Shown: positions 53,301 to 64,000 of the stretch, piece after piece | How positions within the stretch are numbered: the first letter of the stretch is position 1 | Layout of the letters: each line of letters starts with the position of its first letter | Assembly (NCBI GenBank): GCA_043228905.1 | Contig: JBHGNT010000001.1 | Location: 29,450,001 to 29,514,000 of the forward strand | Length of the DNA: 64,000 bases | Direction of reading: 5' to 3' | Source of the DNA: Azolla caroliniana | Lineage: Eukaryota; Polypodiophyta | Program-made: the position numbers and the translations under genes | Notes under the pieces: model-generated | What the model saw: only the letters and a program-made list of their open reading frames with translations | The model's database searches: none | What the model was told of the DNA's origin: nothing

Positions 53301-55661
53301 GCACTGAAAGGGTTATATTGTCTATAGGTACGTGCCCTATGAGCAGATTGGAGTTGTATAGAAGATTTTCAAGTAGAAATGAATTCATGATATGGGACAA
53401 ACAGTTTCTGAGTTTGTATGACAAGGAGATATTGAAGAGTTTACCATTGGAATGCAATCATCATGCATATGAGTTTTCCATACTTTAGAGTATGCAGAAA
53501 AGCTTATGAGTGTCTCTGAGATTTTTTTCATGCATAGAAAGTTGAGTACCAAAAGCTCCAAAACAAAGATAATGCTTATGAAAACTTTCACTAAAATGGT
53601 AACAAGCTTCAGGAAAATCAAATTTTGGGTTTACAAGAAATACCTACTTGCCATTTCAATTATGTGTATTTCACAATGGGTTGAAGTATTGGGTGATAAC
53701 ATCGAAAAATCCAGCTGTAAATAGTTTAAAAATGTCTAGAAACATTTTTCTTGTAAAGTTTCTTCCAGTCAAGATGCAAATATTGTACATGATCCAACTT
53801 CTTGAGTTTGGATCTCCTCCCATTGAGATCATGGGCATGAAGAGGGTTGAGTGCATGCTTAAGAACTCCTTATATTGACTTCTGAGAATTGGATGGGAAG
53901 CAAGTACGATAGCTCAAAAGCCACATGAAAGCAAAATATCAAGTTTTGGGTAGGTGCAAGATGCTTGGTCTCAGACCTGAATTGTTTGAAATGATAGTTT
54001 CACAGCATTTCACAGCTTGTTTAGATCTGAAGCATTGACTGCAAATCTAATTTTAAATGCTAGTTCGAGGTTTGAAATCACCATTTCTAGATGTTTTGGA
54101 CTCAGATGGATGAAGTACACCTTTTTTGTCTTCATTTTGAATATGTACACAGGAACTGTTTGAAGGTGTCTAACGTTTATTCTAGTTAGACACTTTTGAA
54201 CTTCAATTACTACCCCTCCATACAGTAGACTTGTGTCAACGAACTTTCAGATATGACTGTGATTAACACCTGTGCTTCGATCTTAGATGCATTAATTGCT
54301 AGTCGACTATGTTCACATAGTATATGCACTGTATCTAAAATCTTTTGCAGTCTCACCTCTGAATATGCCACATTTGTCTATACTTTTATACTGAAGTTTT
54401 TAACTTCAAATTATTCTGAAGCATGAAAGAAAACTTCAAATTATTCTGAAGCATGTTTTTCATCAACCCTCTAATTTATAAAGAGTGTACCTGCATTTCT
54501 TTGCTTATATAATTTCGTTTTTAAACCTCTTACCTTCTTAGACTTTTTCCAGCTATGATTCAGCAACCACGGCTCCCATCAACGGGGCAAATGCCAGCAA
54601 TTGATGTGCACATACGGGCAAAAGAGGTAGAAAATAAGTACAAATATCTTGTATGTCTGAGAGCTGTACTCATTAATCGGTTGACTTACACTCGTTTCAT
54701 AAATTAGGTTGTAAACAATCGAGACACACTTGTCAAGCTACTTGCAAAACATACCGAGAATGTGAGATTTTTGGATTTTGCCCATTTCTGAGTGTACTGT
54801 TGTCTATTCTATACATATATAAAATATGTATCATGATTTGATGGCATTTATAATCTTTACAGTCATTTGAGAAGGTTTCAAAGGTTATGCAGCGTCCATA
54901 TTATATGGATCCTCGGAAGGCTATTGAATTTGGTGTAGCTGACAAGGTGAGGATTTTATTTATTGAAGAATTTGAAGAATTTGTTTCATCAGTTGTCAGT
55001 GGTTAATAGCTTGTCTTGGTTTTGTTACCATATTCTGAATGAAGTTTCTTGTACTGATTATGTCTCCTTTGAAATGCGGTTGAAGGACCCAGATAGTGGT
55101 GCATATTTAGATCCATTCAATTTTGATTTTGAAACCTATGATGTTTTCATATGTGTATATAAATATATATACATTATAATGCACGAATTCAAATTTCTCC
55201 ATCAACAGTAGCTGGAAAACAGTATATTAGCATAAATTCGTATTCAATCATGACATCATAGATGAATTGCCAATTATTTTCAATGCCCCAAACACCCATT
55301 TGTAAATCACCCAAACCTTTTTCCTCATTCATTGCATTGATGAGTAGAGATAACACTATACTGTTGTTTTGCAATTAACTAGTGATAAGTATCAATCATT
55401 GTGCAAGAACTCATTTCTTCGCACAAAAAGCACTTAAATATTTGCGAAAATTAAAATTTGGAAGAATTTTGGTAATAACAACAATAATAATAGTGACCCC
55501 TACTTGGGTATATGATTATTGTAATTTACCAGATATTGTGGCGTGGACAAGAGGCTATGTCTGAGACACTGTCACCGGAACAGTGGGACAAGGGAGCAGG
55601 AATTCGTGTAATGGAACGACCAATGCCATATGGTGTTAATGGTTCATCCGGTTTGGGTTGA
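50361..55661 (+). CDS. CLPR3: Plastid Clp protease non-catalytic subunit ClpR3
   Basis: Subunit of the R-ring of the chloroplast ClpPR protease core. Coding exons: 50361-50744, 51492-51593, 51899-52021, 52663-52722, 52805-52901, 54553-54626, 54708-54761, 54863-54946, 55533-55661; phases agree, 368 aa. The first ~100 residues are Ser/Pro/Asn-rich with low acidity, fitting a transit peptide. Mature-region blocks: PPPDLPSLLLNSRIVYIGMP, LVPAVTELVIAELLYLQWL, YVYINSTGTSRADGETVGME, IYDTMMLVKNEIQTV, GAAIGQACLLLAAGTKGRR, MIQQPRLPSTG, RPYYMDPRKAIEFGVADK and ILWRGQEAMSE. The catalytic Ser of ClpP aligns with Gly234 and the His of MIHQP is Gln259, so it is catalytically dead as expected for ClpR. Two more in-frame Met codons (50367, 50373) follow the chosen start; the frame is open upstream through the minisatellite. 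Confidence 0.94.
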
Positions 55662-56981
55662 TTGATTTAGCATTAGCATATGCATACCCAAACACATTTG
55701 CTTCATAGATAATTGAATATGGTAATTGGATATTAAGAGTTAACTACAAGAAAACAAGTAATAGCTGTCAGCTATTATTATATCATCCCTCTTGGTTCAT
55801 ATATATCATCATCAATTTCATTCAACACCTAGCTATTGTGGTCTCCTCAACAGTTGCATTTGCAATGGGAGAACTTTTTATATCAATGCTAAGTTAATTA
55901 TTTTTGTACTATATATCAACGGAGGATTTTCTGAATGTTGAAATGAAGAAGCTCAGTTGTATTATGAACTCATGGGTTTTTTTGTCGGTTGATATACGAA
56001 ATTCTGTCGCATTTTCAATGAAAGGGAAATTGTGAGTCAGATATATTCAGCGGTTTTCCAGTAGTTACTCTTTGTTTTGTGAGATTAATACACAAATCAA
56101 AGTCTTTCTTGGAAGAAAGTAGCAGAAGCTGAAAAAGTGTTGGATAGCTAGTATCCATAACTGATATGAGGTACCAAGAATTGGTTGCGATGGAGGATGT
56201 AGTTAATTTTCTCTCCTATGGGGTGAAATTTTAATTTATGCCTCTACCTATGATACTAATTTTACAATCCCATGACTACAATGACTGTATAGTCCCAATG
56301 CATGAGTTGCAATATCTGTAGGACATAAGTATGAACTTGCATGTGAGTAGTGTGGATGGAAATGGCAACTGACTTTAATGTAGAAATTTGCTCAATAGCA
56401 ACTGGCTTCAAATTTGTATTCTATGAGTCTCCCATGCACTTTCAAAGATGTATTGATCCTTGTGAAACATGATTTTGTAAGAACTTTTGATTTTAGATTT
56501 GCTTAGGGATGACAACCACAGTTCAAGCTAGGTAATTAAGAAACTCAATTGTAAAACCTCTGCTGTACCATGTTATTTGCCTAGAGGCCTTGGGTACATT
56601 AATTATGATTTTCAGGTTTCTAGCATCGATTTTGTATAACCACTAAGATGAAGGTATGATTGTGTGTCTCTGATACAAATCAAGAGGATATTTCATTATA
56701 ATTTGTAGAAATTGACTAAATCAACAGTGGACTTGATAAAAAAAATTGACTACATCAATAATGGCTGGAGAAATCTGTAACAAGTCTTTTACAGCATTAT
56801 GGAGGCACTCCGAAGTAATTAAAAGAATAAATGATATAGTCGACAAAATATGTCTTCATATAAATAATAGCAAATTAGGTAGAATATGTTACGTGCATAC
56901 ACAACTATGTGGTTAATAAGCATCAAAAGTTGAATAACTACATGTGAGAGGAGTCTAGGGATATGTGTTCGCACTCTGAAA
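55662..56981. other. Intergenic region between CLPR3 (plus) and KONJAC gene (minus)
   Basis: Convergent 3' regions, AT-rich, no further gene or repeat recognised. Confidence 0.55.
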
Positions 56982-59900
56982 CTACAAAATGATCTCCTCT
57001 TGCACATTCAAATTGAGTGTCTTATGAGGAAGCACCACACAATTTGTCACCACAACTTCGTCCTCTACAGACACATCTTCCCCTGTATCAATCAAATAAT
57101 CTCTATGACTTTAACCTAGGGATAAAAAGTAAGTATAATATATCGACACACATAATGGAAATTACCAAGAATTGTAACCCCGAGTTTGGCTGAGTAATTA
57201 CCACCTCCCTGCAAAGCACACCAAATGAAAATTCAATATAAAATTTCCGAATGTTTCTGAAGAATTTCCAGATTTTGCATTAGGACATTATTTATTTCCT
57301 TGTTTCCTTAGTTATTTGCGGGGGTTTGGAGGCGTTATACAACACTACAATTGTTTTCAGAAACCTCGTTTTATGAGGCATTACAAAAAGCTTATTTTCC
57401 ATACATTCCGCAAAAAGATGGAAATATGTGTGCATTTCGGCCTTTATTAACATATTCGATCAATCATCACATTGTTTTATGCTTGTAATGTCTTCTTGTA
57501 TTTTAAATCCTATCACGAGATTAGCAACTAAAAACACTAATAAGATTGTTTTTACCTGAACCCTTGCCCACTTTCCAATTGATGACTTCCATCCAATTAT
57601 TGAATGGAGAACTATGGCGTTCTCCTGAAGAAAAATAAAATGAAGCAAATATTTTAGGTCCATGTACTGTTTAGGTCTACGCAGATTTTCCGAAAGTTAA
57701 CAAATCATAACACCTTCACTTCCACATCATCAAGAATGATGCATCCGATCAATCGCACTCCGGGTCCAATGCGAGCATTTGCTGAGACTGAGACATTTGG
57801 GCCAAGCTGCATTAGAAAATTTTCTTATAGTTTAGGTAAAATACTCATATAATTTTCTTTTTCATCAAAGGGATCATATTTTCTGTTGTAATGTCTTGCT
57901 AGAGTCCCACATGCCACTTTTTAGTCTTTTAGAGATGTTACAATATTTTGTTTCTTTTTATTTTTTGTATTTGAGCTGTATGACTGTGATGTAAGCCATC
58001 TTACTTATTTATCCATGCATGAGGTACGAGGGTTCAAATATCACTAATTCCTTTAATTTTACTAGATATTTGTCCCTCAGCTCATCTGGTAATAAAACAT
58101 GTTAAGATATACATAGATACCATGTTCAAGTTTTTCATACAGATACCATGTTGAACTTTCAGGTATGTTTCTAACTTTCAATTGGTTCTTTCCTACAGTT
58201 GCTGCATTTAATCTAAAATGTTTCAGATTATAGGGCATGTAGAGTCTCTCTAGATGGCACAGTATCATGGCCTTTTAACAATATCATTGATCTTGTTGAA
58301 TATGAATTTATTCATTCATCATCCCTAATAGTTCTATGCAAAAAAATGCACATTTCTTAATGTTTATACATAAAGTAGTGTATTATCCATAAAAACATAT
58401 TTTTTATATGTTTATGCATGATACAAAAATGCCTTTTTTTATGTTTGTACGTAATCATTCACTATCTCTACTAGTTTTATGCAAAAATAAATGCATATAT
58501 TATTTTTACTAAACCAGGAGAAGACTTGATGATCAATAGAAGACCTTGGCAGTTGGATGGATTTTTGCTGAAGGATGAACAAAAACATCCCCAACAAATG
58601 TTGGGCTTCGGATGCCATCCCCCTTTGCCAGAAGATCAGATGCCGTTTGACGGTATTGTGACAGATACAATCCTGAACACCTTAATGACATTCTGAAAAC
58701 CAAAATGTACAAATAAAAAATAAGAATTAACTATATCAATCCACATAATTAATAAGAGGGACAAAACATCCAAAACCCATATCCCAAACCTTTTGCAGAT
58801 ATACCAGAACACTCCTAAGATCTCAAAACAATTACCAGGATACCCCTTGGAGTGGTAACCGTAATAGATTTTTGTATTAAAACGGAATGTTCTCATAAAA
58901 ATATCTGGCGCGCTATAAATTATTTTGCTCTCTCTAGTAGTGGGAAAATCTACCAAAGCAAATGCAGTTAATGAGGAACTATATGAAATCCATTATAATT
59001 TTGTCCTATGGTTGTAGGCCCTAACAATGATTATTTGTTTTTGTCAATAAATACCATTCTGTTCCATTTGTAAATTTACACATAATCTTACCCAGGTGTT
59101 TTGATTTGCTCCCAAAAGTCTGTTGTCTCAAATGTATACAACATTTTCTTTCCTGCCAATGGAGTAAGAATGTCTTGATCTAAACGCACAAAATCGGTTT
59201 GTGTTGACCTGCATTTCAGAATACAATGCTGTAAAAGTCCACAATGTCCACATATGGTCAATGGGCTCTAAAAGACAAATTCTATCATGTGCATATATAT
59301 TTATTAGCCTTCTGATGTAAAGAAATGACTTAGATCCATTGACATAAATAACCTGTTGAACAAAATATTCAATTGTTTTCACAATTATATTGTCCATATG
59401 ATGGCATGGGACTGATAAATACCCAAAGTAACCCAAAAGTCTTAAAACAATGACAATACCCCAAAAGTTTTGGATACATACAAGAATATCACTGAAGTTT
59501 TCCAATTTTTTCACAACTGGGATATTGTGTACTTCAAAGAGGGTATGGTGTATGTATGCGAGTAACTTTCGCGCGCTTACGAGTAGTCTTGTAAATATCC
59601 AAAAGGTCTCTGATATTTGAAAACTCTTTATTATTGTAGAGCATAAACAAAAAATGTCAAACATTGCATGGTTTTTTCTCCATTGAATTCAACATCTCCT
59701 CCAAATAGAATGTGTATGATGCTGACTAAGAGAAATCAGAATGATTATGAAGAATCGTCCGAAAATTCAATACTCACTTTGTTGTTAATTGAAGTGCTTC
59801 AAAACTCGAGACTCGTCGAAGAGTTGCTGAAAGGAATAAACGCAAATATAAAACCAACATTCAAACTAAAGTTATGAATCAATACAACTGTTTTGGATAA

Positions 59901-60864
59901 CATAAATAGATTTGAATTATTAGTTTGGAGAGCTCTTAAAAATATGACAGATGGCATGCATACCATGGTCTTGTAGATGTGTTGTCACAGATTGAATTGC
60001 CAAGAAAATTTGAGGAGTGAATATGTAGACCCCACAATTAATCCATTCACTGACCTAAACGAAGTAGAGATATATACGTCATCATCAACACTTAAGGAAA
60101 ACCTGAAAACAGAAGTTAAGTGAATACAAATCTAAATAGATCACAGATACTTACAAATGTCTCTGGTTTCTCTGCATAGTGCAATAGCTCTCCTGTTTCG
60201 GCATCTGCCACAAGCTCCCCAAACTCACTTGCTATTTCTGCTGATACCTAATCCATGTGACAGAAAAAAAAATAGTGACTAGATTTCCCACGATTGGTTT
60301 CATCATCATACACTAAAAACTAAATGTTGATGATGTATGCTTCAGCTGATCATTGTTTCTACCTTCTTCACCAATAAAGTACCAATCCCCTTGTATTTTG
60401 TGTGTGCAGCTGTATGTATCAAAGCTTCTTTTTATTAACGTAATTGACGTAATAATGAATCAAAAGTATTTCAAAAATTGACCTCCCATTCATGAGCCAA
60501 AATGACTACAAGTACTTACCCAGCATGCTGGTCAGGGGGAAACTGCAGCATACATCGCAGTTCATGACGAAAATGTTATCCTAGACACAAAAAGAAAAGG
60601 AGGTGAAACAAACAGGTAAGACAACTATGACTATATCCAAAATTGAGTGGTTTTCTTATTATATTCCTCCGAAAAGGTCACAAGTCATAAGGTCAACAAT
60701 AAAATTAGAACAGAAAGAGAAAGGGCAAAATGGCACTATTATTTTCAAGAGGCAATAACCAACGAATTGCATTTGATCAACTTACAGGATTCTCCTCAGT
60801 AAGTATATCCCTGAAAGCATACAAGCCACCAGCAGAACCATGTGGCCTCTCCTCCCGTAAATAT
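56982..60864 (-). CDS. KJC1: KONJAC-type GDP-mannose pyrophosphorylase-like protein (GMPP alpha family), last 12 coding exons
   Basis: Nucleotidyltransferase-like protein; the plant KONJAC proteins stimulate GDP-mannose pyrophosphorylase and so mannan synthesis in the cytosol. Coding exons (minus): 60864-60786, 60580-60520, 60409-60363, 60247-60155, 60054-59964, 59826-59778, 59208-59092, 58692-58545, 57806-57714, 57624-57556, 57208-57166, 57082-56982; phases agree, 329 residues plus stop. Blocks in order: REERPHGSAGGLYAFRDIL, NIFVMNCDVCCSFPL, EKPETFVSEWINCGVYIFTP, TLRRVSSFEALQ, TDFVRLDQDIL, TDFWEQIKTPGMSL, then left-handed beta-helix repeats (VHPSAKIHPTAKLGPNVSVS, SIIGWKSSIGKWARVQ, LGVTILG) and the end VQEEIIL. 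About 85 N-terminal residues with the nucleotide-binding GG loop are missing: a copia element begins just upstream and they may lie beyond the right edge. KJC1 versus KJC2 cannot be told. Confidence 0.9.
58020..58100 (+). mobile_element. Possible SINE fragment in KONJAC intron
   Basis: A box-B-like gagggttcaaatatcac at about 58029-58045 is followed by TA-rich sequence. Only a weak hint of a tRNA-derived element; no clear box A. Confidence 0.18.
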
Positions 60865-60892
60865 CTTCAAACAATCAATACATCCATCAATT

Positions 60893-60897
60893 CCAAT
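60893..60897. other. Candidate target-site duplication (one side)
   Basis: The five bases ccaat adjoining the LTR end would be the target-site copy; the other copy should lie outside the window beside the 5' LTR. It can only be confirmed there. Confidence 0.3.
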
Positions 60898-61216
60898 TGT
60901 TATGAATGTTAACTTGCAGAAATAACAGAGAAAGCAGAATATCACAACCAAATACAAGCAAATTAGAGAAGAAGCATATATTTATAAAATAGAGCACTGA
61001 AGTGTTATTTTTACAGCAGGGTTATTGCACTTGAGTGAGTAGATACACATACAACTCAGGAAGTGAAGTGGGTGATTAACCCCAGAATAAATTGTAACAT
61101 TCCCTTTATACAATAGATTATTGGCCTCAACAGCTAATACATCTACCATATTAACCACACCTCCTTTTCCGTTGACCACACATGTGAGAGTTGTCGGTGC
61201 TTGTTCATACCTAACA
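60898..61216 (-). mobile_element. 3' LTR of a copia retrotransposon
   Basis: On the minus strand the segment begins TGTTAGG (61216) and ends CATAACA (60898), with the TG...CA ends and short terminal inverted TGTTA/TAACA repeat of an LTR. A purine-rich tract (gtttgaggggga, about 61229-61218) lies directly upstream in the same strand. It includes a putative TATAAA near 60990 (minus). The 319-bp size suits small copia LTRs. The partner LTR is not in the window, so identity of the two cannot be compared. Confidence 0.8.
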
Positions 61217-61287
61217 CTCCCCCTCAAACATTTTACTCACAACAACTGAATCATCTGATTCAATTTTGAATTTACTTCATCTTATAT

Positions 61288-61424
61288 ATATTGAACTCCC
61301 ACATCATCCAATCGTCGGACTCCTGCATCATTTGATTGATCGAACTCCCACAATCAGTCCAATCTCTGGAGTCCCCCATCATTCAATTGCTCGAACTCCC
61401 ACATCATCCAATTTGGTTTCTTTT
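61288..61424. repeat. Short tandem array in the copia 3' region, unit about 26 bp
   Basis: Five imperfect units related to gaactcccacatcatccaat occur between the RNase H stop and the polypurine tract. Confidence 0.7.
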
Positions 61425-62460
61425 CCATTTGACTAGTATTCTCTCACCTGAATGATCTGTAACAGCTTCTTAATCCACTTAGGTTGCAAGGCCCTTGTAA
61501 ATAGATCCGCACAATTGTCCTGTTGGACACTTCGCCTTCTCATCCAAAATGAGTTCCTGTATGAAGTGGTATTGGATCTCAATATGCTTGGTCTGCCCAT
61601 GAAACACTGGATTCTTCGTTGTTGCAATGTATATCTAGCTAGCACATCTCGTCTCCCCCTCAATCAACACCCCAATTTCATTTCCCAGACAAACTGCTTC
61701 ACGTCTCACAGCTCACCACTGTGTACTCTGCTTCTGCTGAGGACAGTGAGAAGTTCAGTTTGTTCTTTCTGGACCAAGAAAATATTCTGGATCCAAAAGG
61801 TGAAAGAATTGGAAGTCAACCTCGTGTCCCCCAGATCCCTGGCATAATCAGAATCAAAGCATCCAAATAATTTTCTCCCCCTGCCAACATTGATATCATG
61901 TCTGACCATACCCTTCAAGTACCTAAGAGTACACATCCCAGATTGCCAATAGCTCTGCTCTGGATCTGTGAACTTTTCCAGGACTCCCAATATGTAGGCT
62001 AATTCTAGCCTTGTGTTGCACAGATATAGGATACTTCCAATTAGAGTCAGATATTTGTTTGCTCTATCCAAAATTCCACTCCCAGTTTTCAAATCGTTTC
62101 AGGTTGACCTCCATTACTGTATAAGTCAACTTGCAATCCTCTGCTATGAGAATTAAAAATGCATACTTGGTCGTGTCCATAAATATTTCCCTGGCCCTTT
62201 GATGCACCTTTATTCTTGAACAGAAGTGCAATAGTTGCAGATTGTCAACTTCCTCTATTGCTTCATCCAATTTACATCAACTTCACCTTGCCCAGGTTTG
62301 AGTTTGAACTGAAACCTCATGTATGGTTTTAATCCACATTAGATCAACTTCACCTTGCCCATGAGAACAGGATCGTCCACATACAGCACAAGGATCACTC
62401 TTCGCTCATCTTATATTTTGATTTAGAGTGTCACAATTTCTGAACATCTAAACCTTCCCA

Positions 62461-62680
62461 CTGTGAGATATCGGTCAATCTGCTCATACAAGACCCTTGG
62501 TGTTTGGTTCAGCCCATACAGAGCTTTCCACAACGTCAAGACCTTGTTTTCAAAATCGGGTAGAATTGAATCTGCTAGCTGTGAGGAATCCATCAATCCG
62601 CTCATACCAGGCCCTTGGTGGTTGCGTCAGCCACTACAGAGCTTCTGCAGCCTCAAGTCCTTGTTTTCTCAATTGGGTAG
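62461..62680. repeat. Internal duplication inside copia RT
   Basis: Segments 62461-62563 and 62579-62680 are imperfect direct copies (period about 118) of the region that encodes the ALYGL block, with many substitutions and small indels. Confidence 0.75.
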
Positions 62681-64000
62681 CTCAAAACCTGGCTACATTA
62701 TGAATACCTCATTAGATAGCCATTCGGAAAAGTGGACTTGATTTTCATTTGGTAAACTGGCCAGTTCTGAGCCACGGGCGCTGCCAAGACTAATCGGATA
62801 GTTCCTAGCAAACCAAAAGGTTCCTTAAAATCTGCTCTCTTCCTCTGCACATACCCTTTGCTACAAGCCTGACCTTGTATTTACAAACAGATCCATTAGC
62901 CTTGTACTTAGTTTTGAAGATCCATTTAGTTTTGATAACTTAGATTTGAAAACACATTTTGTTTTGATAACTTTTTTCTCTGGTCGATCCACTACATCCC
63001 AAATCTAGTTCTCCAAAATACAATCCAGCTTGAACGCCATAGCCTGCTCTCCACCTAGGATCCTCCATTACCTCCTTCACAAAGCTCAATTCCTTGACGT
63101 CTTCAAGGGTCACACTTCCTAACCACTTCAGCTAATCTGGCCAAGTCATGTACCAGGCCATCTGGTTACATCTTCTGCAATATCAGGAAACTCGAGCAAC
63201 CATAGCTTCACATCTGCTATGCATGCCATAGCACTTGTCCAAGATCAATGCAATCAGCTCAAACAGATTGAGTCTTTGCTCGGTGGATCCAACTACCTAC
63301 AAATTTTCACACCTAACTTGCAAAAGGTTATCTCCAAACCAACATGTCCTAGCCTTGACACTGATGGAAGATTCCAATAAATTTGTAGAACCCAAAATAC
63401 ATTCTCCTAGAAATTCATTCCAGCACCTCAAGCCCACACAGATACTGATCTGCTTCCCTCAGCCAGACATCTCTGATTGTTTCCCACCATGGTATACGCA
63501 TCTTCGATGTCTCTTACGTTTCAGAACCATTTCCTTGGACTCAAAGGAGCCATGTCTTCCAATGTATCCATAGCTGAGTACACTTCTATGAGGAAAGCGA
63601 TCAACACTATCTGTGTCTTCCACTAACCACAGCTCTACTCTCTCGTTTTCAGCTTAATGCACAGAAGCCGTCATAGCTGATGTGAACCGAAGGCGTTAAC
63701 CTGCTGGCATGACTTTCCAGTCTCAAGCCAAATGTCCCATTTTACTATGGTAGCGGCATCTTCCATTTGAAGAATCTTGTGGCCGGATTTCCACCTTTTC
63801 TCTGTCCAATCTAGCAGAGAATGCAGTATCTCTATTTGACTGTTGAATCACCCACCATCTGCAGCTTTTCCTCTTGAAATAACACCAAAAACTCCTCAAA
63901 CAAAAGCAGGGGATTTCTTACCTAAGTGATCAACATTATGACCAGGCCATCATACCTCAAAGGTGGAGAGCAGAAATAATTTTGCTCTAACTTAATACCT

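Larger units (their letters stand above)
61217..64000 (-). mobile_element. Decayed Ty1/copia retrotransposon internal region (gag and RT/RNase H remnants)
   Basis: Minus-strand remnants in gag-pol order: a gag-type zinc-knuckle relic with a stop (about 63761-63708, MGHLA), the RT entry region (VMEDPRWRAGY near 63070; WIFKTKYKANGSV near 62930-62880), RT block NWPVYQMKIKSTFPNGYL (about 62770-62715), ALYGLNQTPRVLYEQIDRYL (about 62530-62470), LTLIGSILYLCNTR (about 62060-62010), FDSDYARDLGDTR (about 61860-61820) and FHGQTKHIEIQYHFI with CADLFTRALQPKW (61610-61480). Frames break several times. The distance between the knuckle and RT is only about 0.6 kb, so protease and integrase seem deleted. The 5' end and 5' LTR are beyond the right edge. 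Confidence 0.85.

Overview
This window is nuclear DNA of a land plant. The genes have many GT-AG introns, long AT-rich intergenic stretches, plastid- and mitochondrion-targeted proteins and a decayed Ty1/copia retrotransposon. Long introns, many GA/CT and CATA microsatellites and very long G or C runs would fit a fern or another large-genome vascular plant, but the lineage is an inference of low confidence. Gene models below were built by hand from reading frames, family similarity recalled from memory, and splice sites; for every gene the codon phases add up across all exons.

Layout, left to right. (1) 396-3851, minus: 5' part of a MATH-domain ubiquitin-specific protease (UBP12/UBP13, the plant USP7), running off the left edge. 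(2) 7018-10652, plus: complete DPH5, diphthine methyl ester synthase (277 aa). (3) 12441-13465, plus: a small costars-family (ABRACL-like) protein (81 aa). (4) 14788-21925, minus: a plastid-type alpha-amylase of 962 aa with a large Ala/Glu-rich coiled coil in front of the GH13 domain. (5) 28058-32249, plus: an organellar, probably mitochondrial, RecA (453 aa). (6) 37032-48744, plus: CABIN1, a subunit of the HIRA histone chaperone complex (1963 aa, 18 coding exons). (7) 50361-55661, plus: CLPR3, a non-catalytic plastid Clp protease subunit (368 aa). (8) 56982-60864, minus: the last 12 coding exons of a KONJAC-type (GMPP alpha-like) nucleotide-sugar pyrophosphorylase. A copia element in the same orientation starts 33 bp upstream of its first visible exon and fills the window to the right edge.

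The genes are independent housekeeping loci, not an operon or pathway cluster. Several act in organelles (amylase, RecA, ClpR3); the others serve protein turnover, translation factor modification, chromatin and cell-wall sugar supply. I found no CRISPR array, rRNA, convincing tRNA gene or obviously new multi-gene system. The most noteworthy items are the coiled-coil/amylase architecture, two genes whose ATG is the last triplet of a leader exon, a costars intron with complementary CT and GA tracts at its two ends, homopolymer runs of 25 G and 36 C next to the UBP 5' end, several precise short tandem duplications, and the copia insertion beside the KONJAC exons.
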